Positions 24,674 through 32,925 of a DNA stretch of 38,723 nucleotides are shown here, piece after piece. Position numbers and translations under genes: made by a program. The notes under the pieces were generated by a model. The model did no database searches. It had not been told where the DNA came from and worked only from the letters and a program-made list of their open reading frames with translations. Positions within the stretch are counted from its first letter, which is position 1, and every line of letters starts with the position of its first letter. Source of the DNA: Candidatus Loosdrechtia aerotolerans (lineage in GTDB: Bacteria > Planctomycetota > Brocadiia > Brocadiales > Brocadiaceae); NCBI GenBank assembly GCA_021646405.1, contig SOER01000033.1:1-38723 (forward strand). Direction: 5' to 3'.

Positions 24674-26746
24674 TTATATATGTCTTAATTCTTCGACCAT
24701 TTTACCGGCAAGGTCAATAGTCTCTTTATCATTCTGTGAAGAAACAAAGTGGGTTTGAAACCGCCTGATATCCATCCCCAAATCGTTAAGAAGTTGTGTT
24801 GTAAACCTTGCCCGTTTTTCAACCCACTCCTGCTCCTTGCAGAAATGACAGGTATTGTCCTTACAGGCAGTTACCAGCACTCCATGGGCGCCTAATTCAA
24901 AGGCCCTCATATATAATACCGGATCTACCTTTCCGAGTCCCAACACACCAACACGCCTGGTATGAGAAGCGAGGAGATCGTTTCCCGTATCAATTATATC
25001 CCCGTTGTATGCGCCATATTGACAATAAAAATTGATAATGAGCGGTTTTACACCCTGAATAGATACGTCTTGAAAAACAGCTTCAAGGGCATCTTTACCT
25101 CGATCCTCTAAAGGGGTTTTAAAGCTAATAGCCTTCGCAGGGCACTCTACAACACATAAGCCACATGATTGGCAATCACCATCAATATAAGCTGTGGTAT
25201 TTCCCTTCTTGATTTTTGGTACCTCAAATGGACATATTCTCACACAGGTAAGACATCCCACACAGAAGTTGTTATCTACGACAGCACCAGCGCCGCAGTT
25301 CATACATCTCTGCGCTTCTTTAACAGCCGCACTGAGAGGAAAACCGAGTTCTACCTCATCAAAATTATGTAACCTTTTATCTGAAGGCATACCAGGCATC
25401 TCTTGCTTCTGTTCCTTCTTGATAAAAGTGACTCTTGACGAAGCAAGATCAGGTACAACGGGTTTGTCATTCCATTTCTCATCTTTTATAGCCGCATTTC
25501 TTAAGGCATTATGGATAGCAATCGCCGCCTTCTTACCCTGCGCCATACCTTCGGTCATGGTTCCGCGACCCAGGACAATATCACCTCCTGCATACACACC
25601 GGGTACAGAAGTACTGAAGGTATGCGGATTAACAATAAGAGTACCACCCCGTGTAATTTGAATACCTTCTTGTCCTTTTAAAAACGCAAGGTTCGACGTC
25701 TGTCCTATAGCAAGGATAATCGTATCGGCCCCTATAACAGATTCCGACCCCTCATAAAACGCAGGGTTGAATCGCCTCTGTTCATCAAAGACATGCTTTA
25801 CTTTCAGTACCTCCAGACCCGTTACCTGTCCATCGTTTCCGAGGATGCGTTTCGGCCCTACAGAATTATATAACACTACTCCTTCATGGAGGGCCTCTTC
25901 AATCTCAAAATCGGTTGTCGGCATTTCTTTTCGGGATTCAAGGCAAGCAACAGATACCTTATCTGGCTTCAGACGCAGGGCTGTTCGTGCACAATCCATT
26001 GCAACAGCACCTCCACCGATTACCAGTACGTTCTTTCCGATCCTAGCGTATCCTGTCCTGTTTACCTCATGCAAAAACGATATACCTTTCAGAACCCCCC
26101 CGAGATGTATCCCTTCGATATTTAAGGTACGACTCTCCAATAATCCTACTGCAATGAAAACAACGGCGTATCCATCTTTTTTCAAACTATCAAAGGTAAC
26201 GTCGGTACCAAGGGTTGCATTATATCTAATCTCAACCCCTAATTTTTTAATGAATTCAACCTCCTTATCAAGGTGTACTCTCGGTAACCGGTACGCCGGT
26301 ACCCCCATGCGGAGCATTCCGCCAGGTGTTGGATTAGATTCAAAGATGGTACATGAATATCCTAAAAGGGTAAGGTCATTAGCAGCGGCAAGTCCTGCAG
26401 GACCTGCACCGATGATAGCGATCCTTTCCGGATGTTTTTCGGTAGTAAATTTTATGATCTGTTCTGAAAAGTTATCCCCGAGAAAACGTTTCAGCCATGC
26501 AATTGCAACCGGCGCATCAATACCGTTTCGCCGGCATTTTGTCTCACAGGGATGGGTACAAATACGACCGCAGGATGATGGAAACGGATTTCGTGATCTT
26601 ACAAGTTGAAAGGCCTCATGAAAGCGTTCTCTAGCAATAAGCTGGACATAATCGCGGGCATCCTGCCGGATAGGACAGGCCATGATGCATGGTGCTTCCT
26701 CGTTTATTCGTTTATCAAACCCTGTACATCTTTTTTCTCGTACCAT
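24674..26746 (-). CDS. Flavin/iron-sulfur electron-input fusion: GltD-like NAD(P)H module, two 4Fe-4S clusters and MvhD domain
   Basis: The protein has 690 residues. An N-terminal helical Fe-S domain (Cys20, Cys24, Cys59, Cys63, Cys67, Cys71) precedes a GltD-like flavoprotein with two dinucleotide folds: IIGAGPAGLAAA (FAD, 111-122) and VIGGGAVAMDCARTA (NAD(P)H, 242-256), with GVYAGGD closing the FAD site. After a linker and a CMNCGAG pair (481-487), a two-cluster ferredoxin segment follows (Cys495/498/501/505 and Cys525/528/531/535). The last 125 residues resemble MvhD/FlpD, the delta subunit of F420-non-reducing hydrogenase and partner of HdrA (INFYCQYGAY, Cys575; VTACKDNTCHFC, Cys628/633/636). 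Directly upstream of metV-metF, it is probably their electron donor, replacing separate HdrABC-MvhD subunits. Whether it bifurcates electrons is unknown: the HdrB/HdrC active-site domains are absent. Confidence 0.88.
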   Translation of the reverse strand: MVREKRCTGFDKRINEEAPCIMACPIRQDARDYVQLIARERFHEAFQLVRSRNPFPSSCGRICTHPCETKCRRNGIDAPVAIAWLKRFLGDNFSEQIIKFTTEKHPERIAIIGAGPAGLAAANDLTLLGYSCTIFESNPTPGGMLRMGVPAYRLPRVHLDKEVEFIKKLGVEIRYNATLGTDVTFDSLKKDGYAVVFIAVGLLESRTLNIEGIHLGGVLKGISFLHEVNRTGYARIGKNVLVIGGGAVAMDCARTALRLKPDKVSVACLESRKEMPTTDFEIEEALHEGVVLYNSVGPKRILGNDGQVTGLEVLKVKHVFDEQRRFNPAFYEGSESVIGADTIILAIGQTSNLAFLKGQEGIQITRGGTLIVNPHTFSTSVPGVYAGGDIVLGRGTMTEGMAQGKKAAIAIHNALRNAAIKDEKWNDKPVVPDLASSRVTFIKKEQKQEMPGMPSDKRLHNFDEVELGFPLSAAVKEAQRCMNCGAGAVVDNNFCVGCLTCVRICPFEVPKIKKGNTTAYIDGDCQSCGLCVVECPAKAISFKTPLEDRGKDALEAVFQDVSIQGVKPLIINFYCQYGAYNGDIIDTGNDLLASHTRRVGVLGLGKVDPVLYMRAFELGAHGVLVTACKDNTCHFCKEQEWVEKRARFTTQLLNDLGMDIRRFQTHFVSSQNDKETIDLAGKMVEELRHI

Positions 26747-26806
26747 AAATTAGCTTCTCTATATATTTAACAGTTTTACCGTCATTGATAAGTTGAAAAA
26801 ACGCCC

Positions 26807-27220
26807 TTATTCCCCCATTGCTTTTATAATAAGCTTTTTACTGCGCTGACCATCAAATTCAGCGTAAAACACCTGCTGCCATGGTCCAAGGTCTAATTTC
26901 TCATCTGTCACAGGCACAATTACCTGATGTCCAATAAGAAGGTTCCTGAGATGTGCATCTCCATTTACCTCTCCTGTTCTGTGATGATAGTAATCATGAC
27001 CTTCCGGAATCAACTTCAAAAGCCATTCTTCGATATCCCGATGAAGCCCGGGTTCGGCATCATTAATGAAAACTCCTGATGTGATATGCATGGCAGAAAC
27101 CAGGACCATACCTTCCCGAATACCGCTCTTTTCAAGCACCCTGATTACATCTCTGGTAATATTAATGAATTCACGGCGTTTTTTTGTATGAAAGGTCATG
27201 TAGTCTGTAAGAAATTTCAT
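26807..27220 (-). CDS. YjbQ family protein (secondary thiamine-phosphate synthase-like)
   Basis: This 137-residue protein of the UPF0047/YjbQ family is a small compact enzyme fold that forms trimers. Conserved features are [20 protein letters not shown], the [19 protein letters not shown] core with several His residues, [10 protein letters not shown] and [17 protein letters not shown]. coli YjbQ shows a weak thiamine-phosphate synthase activity, but the true cellular role is unsettled. The frame opens at a GTG (27235) with a short Ser/Asn extension. The internal ATG gives the usual family N-terminus ([15 protein letters not shown]). A promoter lies about 65-95 bases upstream (27286-27314). 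It precedes the MetVF operon by 60 bases on the same strand and may read into it. Confidence 0.88.
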   Translation of the reverse strand: MKFLTDYMTFHTKKRREFINITRDVIRVLEKSGIREGMVLVSAMHITSGVFINDAEPGLHRDIEEWLLKLIPEGHDYYHHRTGEVNGDAHLRNLLIGHQVIVPVTDEKLDLGPWQQVFYAEFDGQRSKKLIIKAMGE

Positions 27221-27285
27221 AGAGGAATTACTCACTAAATTGTAATGAATAGCTCATGGATTTTAAAGAGGCCTATAAACGTCTT

Positions 27286-27314
27286 AATTTAATGGTTAAA
27301 GTAAGGATTGTCAA
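27286..27314 (-). promoter_or_regulatory. Promoter of the YjbQ gene (and possibly the MetVF operon)
   Basis: On the minus strand a consensus TTGACA (27314-27309), a 17-base spacer and TAAATT (27291-27286) precede the YjbQ gene, giving a leader of about 60 bases. No terminator is visible between yjbQ and the flavoprotein gene 60 bases downstream, so readthrough into the MetVF operon is plausible. Confidence 0.5.
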
Positions 27315-27365
27315 GAAAAATGACCGCTTTCCTGCAAGATTTAACGGTATTGAATTGAGAAAAAA

Positions 27366-28973
27366 TTATTCTTTTATTATAATATGTCTTCTCCAGTGTC
27401 TATTATCCGTTTGTGGATAATCAGTACGGTGATGAACACCGCGCGATTCTTTTCGTTTTTGAGCAGAAGATACGATAAGTTTTGAAACCAGGAGCATATT
27501 CTGAAGTTCCCATCCGGCTGGTACAGAGAATTCTTTATCCATAACATAACTACACCACATCTCGATCATTTCCCCTGCTTCGAGGAGGTGTCTCTCATCC
27601 CGTTCGATCCCTGCATCTCTCCACATAAGACTCTTGAGGGAGTTTCCAATATCGTTAAGATTTAACCAGCTTATTTTTGATAAACCTAAAGACTCATTGA
27701 CGGCGTAAGGTAAGAATTCATGTTTCTTCCTGTGTATTGATTTACCGGCATCTGTTCCTGCTCTATACCCTGTCACCAGTCCTTCAAGGAGGGAATTGCT
27801 TCCAAGACGATTAGCCCCATGCATACCCGTACAAGCCACCTCACCACACGCATAAAGCTGTTTGATCGTAGTTCTGGCGAAACGATTCACCTTGATTCCA
27901 CCGATCATATAATGAGCACTGGGCCGGACAGGAATAAGATCCCTGGCAATATCAATTCCGAAAGAAGCACAGATTTCATTGATCTTAGGGAAGCGCGCAT
28001 AGAGCCGTTCTTTTGGAATATGACGGACATCGATATATACATTGGTATGATCGGTTTTCTGGATTTCCCGTAAAATGCTCTGACTTACTACATCTCTTGG
28101 TGCAAGCTCCGCGCGGGGGTGGTATTCCGGCATAAATCGTTCGCCTTTTCTGTTTCGTAATATCCCTCCCTCTCCCCGCACAGTTTCTGAGATAAGGAAT
28201 CTTGCCGCCCCTGCGATATACAGTGTCGTGGGGTGAAATTGAATAAATTCCATATCCTGTATCGTGGCACCCGCCCGATATGCCATTGCCACTCCGTCTC
28301 CGGTAGCAACACCCGGATTTGTCGTCTCCCGGTAAACCTGGCCGCATCCTCCTGTAGCCAGGATTGTACGTTTTGCCCAGATCAACATGCATCCCTTTTG
28401 TGCATGCCAGGCAACCGCACCGTGACAAAAGGTATCTTTTGTAATGAGATCAACCGTAAACGTATGCTCAAGGATTTTTATATTCTTATTCCCTTTTACG
28501 ACGCGTATAAGGGTATGTTCAACCTCTCTCCCCGTAGAATCACCCTGAGCACGTATGATCCGGGAAAAACAGTGCCCACCCTCCTGCGTAAAAATCAACT
28601 GATTGCCTTCCATATCGAATTGTGCACCGTGCTGAATGAGATCTTTTATGCGCTTCGGCCCTTCGCTAATAATAGTCCTTACTGCAGCAGTGTCACTCAA
28701 ACCCTGACCTGCTACCAAGGTATCTTTTACATGTTTCGCAACGGAGTCTTTCGCAGAAAGTACCCCTGCAATACCTCCCTGTGCATAGGCAGTATTACTC
28801 TCATCAATGGTATCTTTCGTAATGACAAGTACTGAACAGTGCTTTGCAGCCTGGATAGCAGCATTAAGACCTGCAACTCCGCTCCCGATTACGAGTACGT
28901 CAGTAAAGACATGCGAGGTGGTATGGCTATCAAAGGAGATGAGATAGCGTTTTGGTCGTATGTGTTTTTTCAT
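27366..28973 (-). CDS. nadB: L-aspartate oxidase
   Basis: This flavoenzyme oxidises L-aspartate to iminoaspartate, the first step of de novo NAD synthesis. In anaerobes fumarate rather than oxygen takes the electrons. From the ATG at 28973 it has 535 residues, the family length. Motifs are DVLVIGSGVAGLNAAIQAA (FAD fold near the N-terminus), SNTAYAQGGIAGVLS, EGGHCFSRIIRAQGDSTG, TILATGGCGQVYRETTNP, EFIQFHPTTLYI, LISETVRGEGGILRN, SAHYMIGGIKVN and the C-terminal FAD motif HGANRLGSNSLLEGL. QGG, ETVRGEGG and HGANRLGSNSL separate it from fumarate reductase. A longer frame from a GTG at 29096 adds 41 residues but no family resemblance. It is divergent from the uxs gene. With nadC at 7966-8877, two of the three quinolinate-route genes are in this window. 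Confidence 0.95.
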   Translation of the reverse strand: MKKHIRPKRYLISFDSHTTSHVFTDVLVIGSGVAGLNAAIQAAKHCSVLVITKDTIDESNTAYAQGGIAGVLSAKDSVAKHVKDTLVAGQGLSDTAAVRTIISEGPKRIKDLIQHGAQFDMEGNQLIFTQEGGHCFSRIIRAQGDSTGREVEHTLIRVVKGNKNIKILEHTFTVDLITKDTFCHGAVAWHAQKGCMLIWAKRTILATGGCGQVYRETTNPGVATGDGVAMAYRAGATIQDMEFIQFHPTTLYIAGAARFLISETVRGEGGILRNRKGERFMPEYHPRAELAPRDVVSQSILREIQKTDHTNVYIDVRHIPKERLYARFPKINEICASFGIDIARDLIPVRPSAHYMIGGIKVNRFARTTIKQLYACGEVACTGMHGANRLGSNSLLEGLVTGYRAGTDAGKSIHRKKHEFLPYAVNESLGLSKISWLNLNDIGNSLKSLMWRDAGIERDERHLLEAGEMIEMWCSYVMDKEFSVPAGWELQNMLLVSKLIVSSAQKRKESRGVHHRTDYPQTDNRHWRRHIIIKE

Positions 28974-29083
28974 GTAAAAGCAATTGTATCCATAAAACCG
29001 GTATTTGTCAAAAATTTCAGATAAAAAGCGAGAAGCCGGTAAGGCCCCGTTAAAAGATTTCAGTTTTATTATCAATAAAAATA

Positions 29084-29113
29084 TTGTAGAATTCACCGCA
29101 ATTGCTCTATAAT
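29084..29113 (+). promoter_or_regulatory. Promoter of the UDP-glucuronate decarboxylase gene
   Basis: TTGTAG (29084-29089), an 18-base spacer and a perfect TATAAT (29108-29113) lie 40 bases before the ATG. A second TATAAT at 29116-29121 lacks a -35. The region is shared with the divergent nadB gene. Confidence 0.5.
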
Positions 29114-29152
29114 GTTATAATTACAACTTTTGATAAGGAGGGTTAATTCCCC

Positions 29153-30118
29153 ATGAGGACAGTAATTACTGGTGGAGCAGGATTTATTGGATCACATTTA
29201 TGTGACTATTTAATAGAAAAAGGACACGAGGTTATCTGTATCGACAGTTTGCTTACCGGCAAGGCTGAGAATATCGGCCATTTGATAGGAAATAATCATT
29301 TCCGTTTTATAAAACATAATGTAAGCGATTATATCTATATTGACGGGCATGTGGATAATGTGCTCCATTTTGCCTCACCGGCGAGCCCCTCTGACTACCT
29401 GGAGCTGCCTATTCAAACCTTAAAAGTTGGTTCCCTTGGCACCTTAAATAGCCTGGGACTGGCTAAGTTGAAAAGGGCAAAGTTCCTTTTGGCATCTACC
29501 TCTGAGGTGTACGGAGACCCACAAATACATCCACAACGAGAGGATTACTGGGGCCACGTAAACCCTGTTGGCCCCCGGGGGGTTTATGATGAAGCAAAGC
29601 GATTTGCAGAAGCAATGACAATGGCATATCACCGATACCACAAAATTGATACCAGAATAGTGCGGATATTTAACACCTATGGACCCCGGATGCGAATTAA
29701 TGACGGACGTGCACTGCCCAATTTTATGTATCAGGCATTACGGGCTAAGGATATAACGGTTTTTGGAAATGGCTTGCAGACAAGAAGCTTTTGCTACGTT
29801 TCAGACCTGATTCGCGGTATCTACCAATTACTTATCTCTGATGAACACGAACCGGTAAATATCGGAAACCCAGAAGAAATATCTGTTCTTCAACTGGCAA
29901 AAGAGATAGTGGCACTTACCGGCAGCAAGAGTAAAATTGTATTTAAAACTCTCCCTGTTGACGATCCCAAGGTCCGACAACCCGATATTTCTAAAACAAA
30001 AAAGATTTTAGGATGGGAACCTCATGTTTCACGGGAAGATGGATTACGGAATACATGGATATATTTTCAGGATGTACTGCAGAAAACAGACGATGCCTCT
30101 GTTAACAAGAGCACCTGA
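29153..30118 (+). CDS. uxs: UDP-glucuronate decarboxylase (UDP-xylose synthase type)
   Basis: This 321-residue extended short-chain dehydrogenase uses bound NAD to convert UDP-glucuronate to UDP-xylose, a precursor for polysaccharides. Motifs are [17 protein letters not shown] (NAD fold at the N-terminus), [55 protein letters not shown] (catalytic Tyr and Lys in YDEAK), [26 protein letters not shown] and [36 protein letters not shown] is distinctive for Uxs against UDP-glucose epimerase or dTDP-glucose dehydratase. A strong AAGGAGGG ribosome site and a promoter at 29084-29113 precede it. The following flavodoxin-fold gene is 50 bases downstream. It probably feeds cell-surface glycan synthesis with the mutase and glmS genes further on. 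Confidence 0.93.
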   Translation: MRTVITGGAGFIGSHLCDYLIEKGHEVICIDSLLTGKAENIGHLIGNNHFRFIKHNVSDYIYIDGHVDNVLHFASPASPSDYLELPIQTLKVGSLGTLNSLGLAKLKRAKFLLASTSEVYGDPQIHPQREDYWGHVNPVGPRGVYDEAKRFAEAMTMAYHRYHKIDTRIVRIFNTYGPRMRINDGRALPNFMYQALRAKDITVFGNGLQTRSFCYVSDLIRGIYQLLISDEHEPVNIGNPEEISVLQLAKEIVALTGSKSKIVFKTLPVDDPKVRQPDISKTKKILGWEPHVSREDGLRNTWIYFQDVLQKTDDASVNKST

Positions 30119-30167
30119 ATTTTCCAAAAAAGTATAAAAGTTTATAAAGACTTTTCTTGAGGAATAT

Positions 30168-30746
30168 ATGAAAAAGGTAATTGGTATCTTTGGCAGTCCA
30201 CGACCTGACGGAAATTCTGATATCTTACTTAACCAGGCATTACAAGGGGCTATGGCTGGTGGTGCCAGTGTTGAAAGGATCATGATCCGTAATTTACAAA
30301 TTGCACCGTGTAATTCCTGCAATGCCTGCTTTGAAAAAGGGGTCTGTGCTATCGGTGACGACATGCAGAAGGTTTATCCACAACTTGTAGCTGCAGATAG
30401 TATTCTTGTGGCGTCCCCCGTTTATTTTATGGGTGTAACTGCTCAATTAAAGGCACTTATCGATCGTTGTCAAAGTTTTTGGGCGCAAAAGTATATCCTT
30501 AAATTGCCGATCAGGGAAGACAAAAGGATCGCCCGTGGCTTTTTTATTGCTACCGCCGCCCGAAGTAATGGAGACAATTTGTTTGCTGGTGCAGTGAAAA
30601 CAATGAAGTCGTTCTTTCATGTGCTGGATGCCCGCTATACCGGTGACATGTTATGTTCAGAATTAGAAGAAAAAGGGGCTGTACATGAAAGAGATGGATT
30701 GTTACAGCAGGCATTCAATGCAGGAAGGCAAATGTTTAAGGTTTAA
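30168..30746 (+). CDS. Flavodoxin-fold NAD(P)H-dependent FMN reductase / iron-sulfur flavoprotein type
   Basis: This 192-residue protein has the FMN-binding phosphate loop GSPRPDGNSDILL (about residues 9-21). A Cys cluster CNSCNACFEKGVC (about 47-59) of the iron-sulfur flavoprotein (Isf) type follows, then VASPVYFMGVTAQLKALIDR and ATAARSNGDN flavin contacts. Isf proteins carry one 4Fe-4S cluster and FMN. They shuttle electrons from ferredoxin to oxygen, peroxide or other acceptors in anaerobes. The compact C-x2-C-x2-C-x6-C pattern fits. The gene follows the uxs gene and is followed by a repeat-rich gap. No SD consensus beyond GAGGAA before the ATG. The physiological partner is unknown. Confidence 0.85.
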   Translation: MKKVIGIFGSPRPDGNSDILLNQALQGAMAGGASVERIMIRNLQIAPCNSCNACFEKGVCAIGDDMQKVYPQLVAADSILVASPVYFMGVTAQLKALIDRCQSFWAQKYILKLPIREDKRIARGFFIATAARSNGDNLFAGAVKTMKSFFHVLDARYTGDMLCSELEEKGAVHERDGLLQQAFNAGRQMFKV

Positions 30747-30749
30747 GGT

Positions 30750-30862
30750 TCAGGATTCAGGATTAAAAGCGTTGGCAAAAGGGCTGTTTGGTGGTTATGA
30801 AGGTTCAGGGCGGTCAGCCTCGCTCCTCATATACATCAAGCTTAAGAACAGTGCTGTATTTT
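30750..30862 (+). repeat. Dispersed degenerate element with an LKAL-KGLF-GYE reading frame, copy 1
   Basis: After a GGTTCAGGATTCAGG run the DNA can encode LKALAKGLFGGYEG. A related string lies at 34632-34712 (LKALTGGLFYGYEM) and a more decayed one at 38405-38515 (VKGLGKELLEGYEE). All three sit just past the 3' ends of genes. They may be remnants of a small gene or of a repeat that happens to be open. Function unknown. Confidence 0.4.
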
Positions 30863-30882
30863 TTTAGAGTTTGATCGTAGGT

Positions 30883-30970
30883 GTGCGCAGGCTAAAGACC
30901 TGCGGCTACATGGGGTTGCTTTTGGCAACTTGTTGCCATAAAATGTAGCCGCATCCCTTTAGGGTGCGCC
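30883..30970. repeat. Imperfect 28-bp inverted repeat element (REP/MITE-like)
   Basis: The left arm (30883-30911) contains GCAGGCTAAAGACCTGC and GGCTACAT. The right arm (30943-30970) contains ATGTAGCC and GCATCCCTTTAGGGTGC. The arms pair with one another and each also folds on itself. An inner GGCAACTTGTTGCC stem lies between them. No coding capacity. It resembles the widespread GGCTAAAGCC-type palindromic repeats of bacterial intergenic DNA; a GGCTTTAGCC hairpin at 38673-38690 may be a relative. Confidence 0.65.
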
Positions 30971-31017
30971 CTATATTGAAGCACCAAATAACAAATAACA
31001 AATAAATACCAAAAAAC

Positions 31018-31075
31018 AAATTCCAAACAGCATGGTTTGGAGATTGGAAAATTGGAATTTGGAATTTGGAATTTA
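31018..31075 (+). repeat. Dispersed AT-rich repeat, copy 2
   Basis: ATTCCAAACAG, a short spacer, then TTTGGAGATTGGAAAATTGG, followed by three tandem TTGGAATTT-like units. It matches the minus-strand copy at 22861-22906. The tandem tail is extra in this copy. Confidence 0.6.
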
Positions 31076-31333
31076 TCAGGATGTTAAAATTGCACAATGA
31101 ATTATCCTGCAGAATGATTTCTATTGTATCGAATTACAACAAAATGACAAACTGTACATTGAGCATAAAACTTTCTGTACTACAATCCATCAAGTTCTTG
31201 TTTTTTCTGCGTGTTTTTTAAAATGCATAACAGTAAAACATTGGCTAGATAGACTTATGTAAAGTTTGGAGCATTGAGTTTTTTGTCATTTGACATTGTT
31301 TCGTATTTCGATATTCGTATTTCGAATTTGGTT

Positions 31334-31348
31334 GCGGCCAAAGGCCGC
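31334..31348. repeat. GC-rich hairpin
   Basis: GCGGCC (31334-31339), AAA, GGCCGC (31343-31348) form a perfect six-base stem 48 bases before the mutase ATG. It is in a position to affect transcription or translation of the mutase gene, but it could be one more intergenic palindrome. Confidence 0.35.
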
Positions 31349-31395
31349 GCCAGGATGTTTTTGACACTATCTGTATTGGTTTGGAGAAAATATGC

Positions 31396-32925
31396 ATGAA
31401 AAAAGAACAGATTACCATAAAAACTGAAGGAAAACAGTATCGCTGTCCGGGCGAACCATATACAATTACTGAATCTATATGCAGGGGTAGACAAAAGGCA
31501 AGTTATCCTAAATGCAATGTCTGCTTAAGTAAGGTAGAACCAGAAACCAATAGCAAATCAGGATCCGAGCCTCGATTGTCTATGGATATTTTTAAGAGTT
31601 ATGATATTCGCGGAAAATACCCTACTGAACTTGACGACCTTACGGCACGAAAGATCGGGACTGCTCTCGCTCAATTTTTTAAGCAGGAAAACCCACAGGC
31701 CAGGAATATTGTCGTGGGCAGGGACATGAGATCTTCTTCCAAATCACTCGCCAATGCACTGATTGAGGGTATATGCACATCGGGGTTGAATGTTATCAAT
31801 ATCGGGGTTGTTTCAACGGAAATGGTGTACTTTGCAGTGGGAAATTACCAGCATGATGGAGGTATTATGGTTACTGCTTCGCATAATCCTGCTGAATATA
31901 ACGGTTTTAAATTGTGCAGAGAACAGGTCATTCCTGTTAGTTTTGAAACCGGTATAGACCGCATTGCAAAATTCACCAGGCAGTACCATCCACCGCGGGG
32001 AGAGCAACCCGGCAAGGTTATCCTGAACGATATTTTTAAAGACTATAAGAAGCATATCCTTAAATTCGCACGCAACCTTCGACACCTCCGTATTGTAGTA
32101 GATGCGGGAAACGGTATGGCCGGGAAGGTAATTCCCTTTGTTTGCGAAGGACTTCCCATAGAAATTATTCCGCTCTATTTTGAGCTCGATGGGAACTTTC
32201 CAAACCATGAAGCCAATCCTCTCAAGATTGAAAACCTCCGTGACTTACAGGAGAGGGTACGTGCAACACGGGCAAACGTGGGAATTGCATTTGACGGAGA
32301 TGCGGACAGATGTACTTTTGTGGATGAAATAGGACGGGTAATCGGATGCGACAGCATTACCGCACTCCTTGCGAAATATCTGCTGGAAAAGGAAAAAGAA
32401 GCAACCATTGTATATGATCTTCGTTCGAGCTGGGCTGTGCCTGAGGAGATAAAATCTGCCGGTGGTATACCACACCGGGAACGGGTTGGTCATGCGTATA
32501 TAAAGGCTGCATTGAGGGAGAAAAATGCCATTTTTGGAGGAGAATTGTCGGGCCATTACTATTTTAAAGACAACTACTATTCAGACTCGGGGATGATTGC
32601 CTTTCTGATGGTTTTAGAAATTTTAAGTACGAAACGTGCTCCTTTCTCAAATATCATTGCACCGTTTAAGCGGTATTACTCTACAGGAGAGATTGACTTT
32701 GAAGTTAATGATAAGGATGCAAAGATTGATGAAATTGCAAAAGAATTTTCAGACGGAAAGCAGGACTACCTGGATGGTATAACAGTGGAGTATAAGAACT
32801 GGTGGTTCAACGTGAGGAAGTCTAATACCGAGCCATTGCTTCGGCTCAATCTGGAAGGAAAAACGAAAGAGGCTATGGAAAAAGGAAAAAAGTTAGTAAC
32901 AAACATTATTGAAGGGAAATCATGA
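31396..32925 (+). CDS. Phosphomannomutase/phosphoglucomutase with an N-terminal four-cysteine extension
   Basis: This 509-residue hexose-phosphate mutase interconverts mannose-6-P/1-P or glucose-6-P/1-P for glycan precursors. The mutase proper starts near residue 68 (DIFKSYDIRGKYP). The phosphoserine loop is VTASHNPAEYNG with Ser162, the metal loop is FDGDADRCTF, the sugar loop includes GGELSGHYYF, and the C-terminal phosphate loop is RKSNTEPLLRLNLEG. About 65 extra residues at the N-terminus carry Cys17, Cys29, Cys40 and Cys43 (C-x11-C-x10-C-x2-C), a likely zinc-binding knuckle not usual in this family. The ATG at 31396 is preferred over TTG 31381 because GGAG lies 9 bases before it. The stop overlaps the next gene's start (ATGA), so the mutase and the HEAT protein are coupled. 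Confidence 0.93.
   Translation: MKKEQITIKTEGKQYRCPGEPYTITESICRGRQKASYPKCNVCLSKVEPETNSKSGSEPRLSMDIFKSYDIRGKYPTELDDLTARKIGTALAQFFKQENPQARNIVVGRDMRSSSKSLANALIEGICTSGLNVINIGVVSTEMVYFAVGNYQHDGGIMVTASHNPAEYNGFKLCREQVIPVSFETGIDRIAKFTRQYHPPRGEQPGKVILNDIFKDYKKHILKFARNLRHLRIVVDAGNGMAGKVIPFVCEGLPIEIIPLYFELDGNFPNHEANPLKIENLRDLQERVRATRANVGIAFDGDADRCTFVDEIGRVIGCDSITALLAKYLLEKEKEATIVYDLRSSWAVPEEIKSAGGIPHRERVGHAYIKAALREKNAIFGGELSGHYYFKDNYYSDSGMIAFLMVLEILSTKRAPFSNIIAPFKRYYSTGEIDFEVNDKDAKIDEIAKEFSDGKQDYLDGITVEYKNWWFNVRKSNTEPLLRLNLEGKTKEAMEKGKKLVTNIIEGKS

Larger units (their letters stand above)
30747..31395. other. Repeat-rich noncoding gap
   Basis: About 650 bases contain no convincing gene. In order they hold a GTTCAG-type element with an LKAL-coding piece (30747-30860), a hairpin element (30883-30970), runs of AACAAAT, the TTGGAATTT tandem element (31018-31075), a stretch rich in ATTTCG repeats (31300-31328) and a GC hairpin (31334-31348). 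The last bases carry the GGAG ribosome site of the mutase gene. The density of unrelated repeats suggests a landing zone for small non-autonomous elements. Confidence 0.6.

Noticed and set aside
25194-26609. Long plus-strand open frames opposite the flavin/FeS fusion gene
   Set aside because: They are antisense shadows of a strongly conserved coding sequence and have no recognisable domains or ribosome sites.
28974-29096. A GTG start giving nadB 41 extra residues
   Set aside because: The extension shows no aspartate oxidase similarity, and the shorter form has the family length.
31300-31328. A CRISPR-like array from the ATTTCG repeats
   Set aside because: The units are short, irregular and without spacers; no cas genes are in the window.
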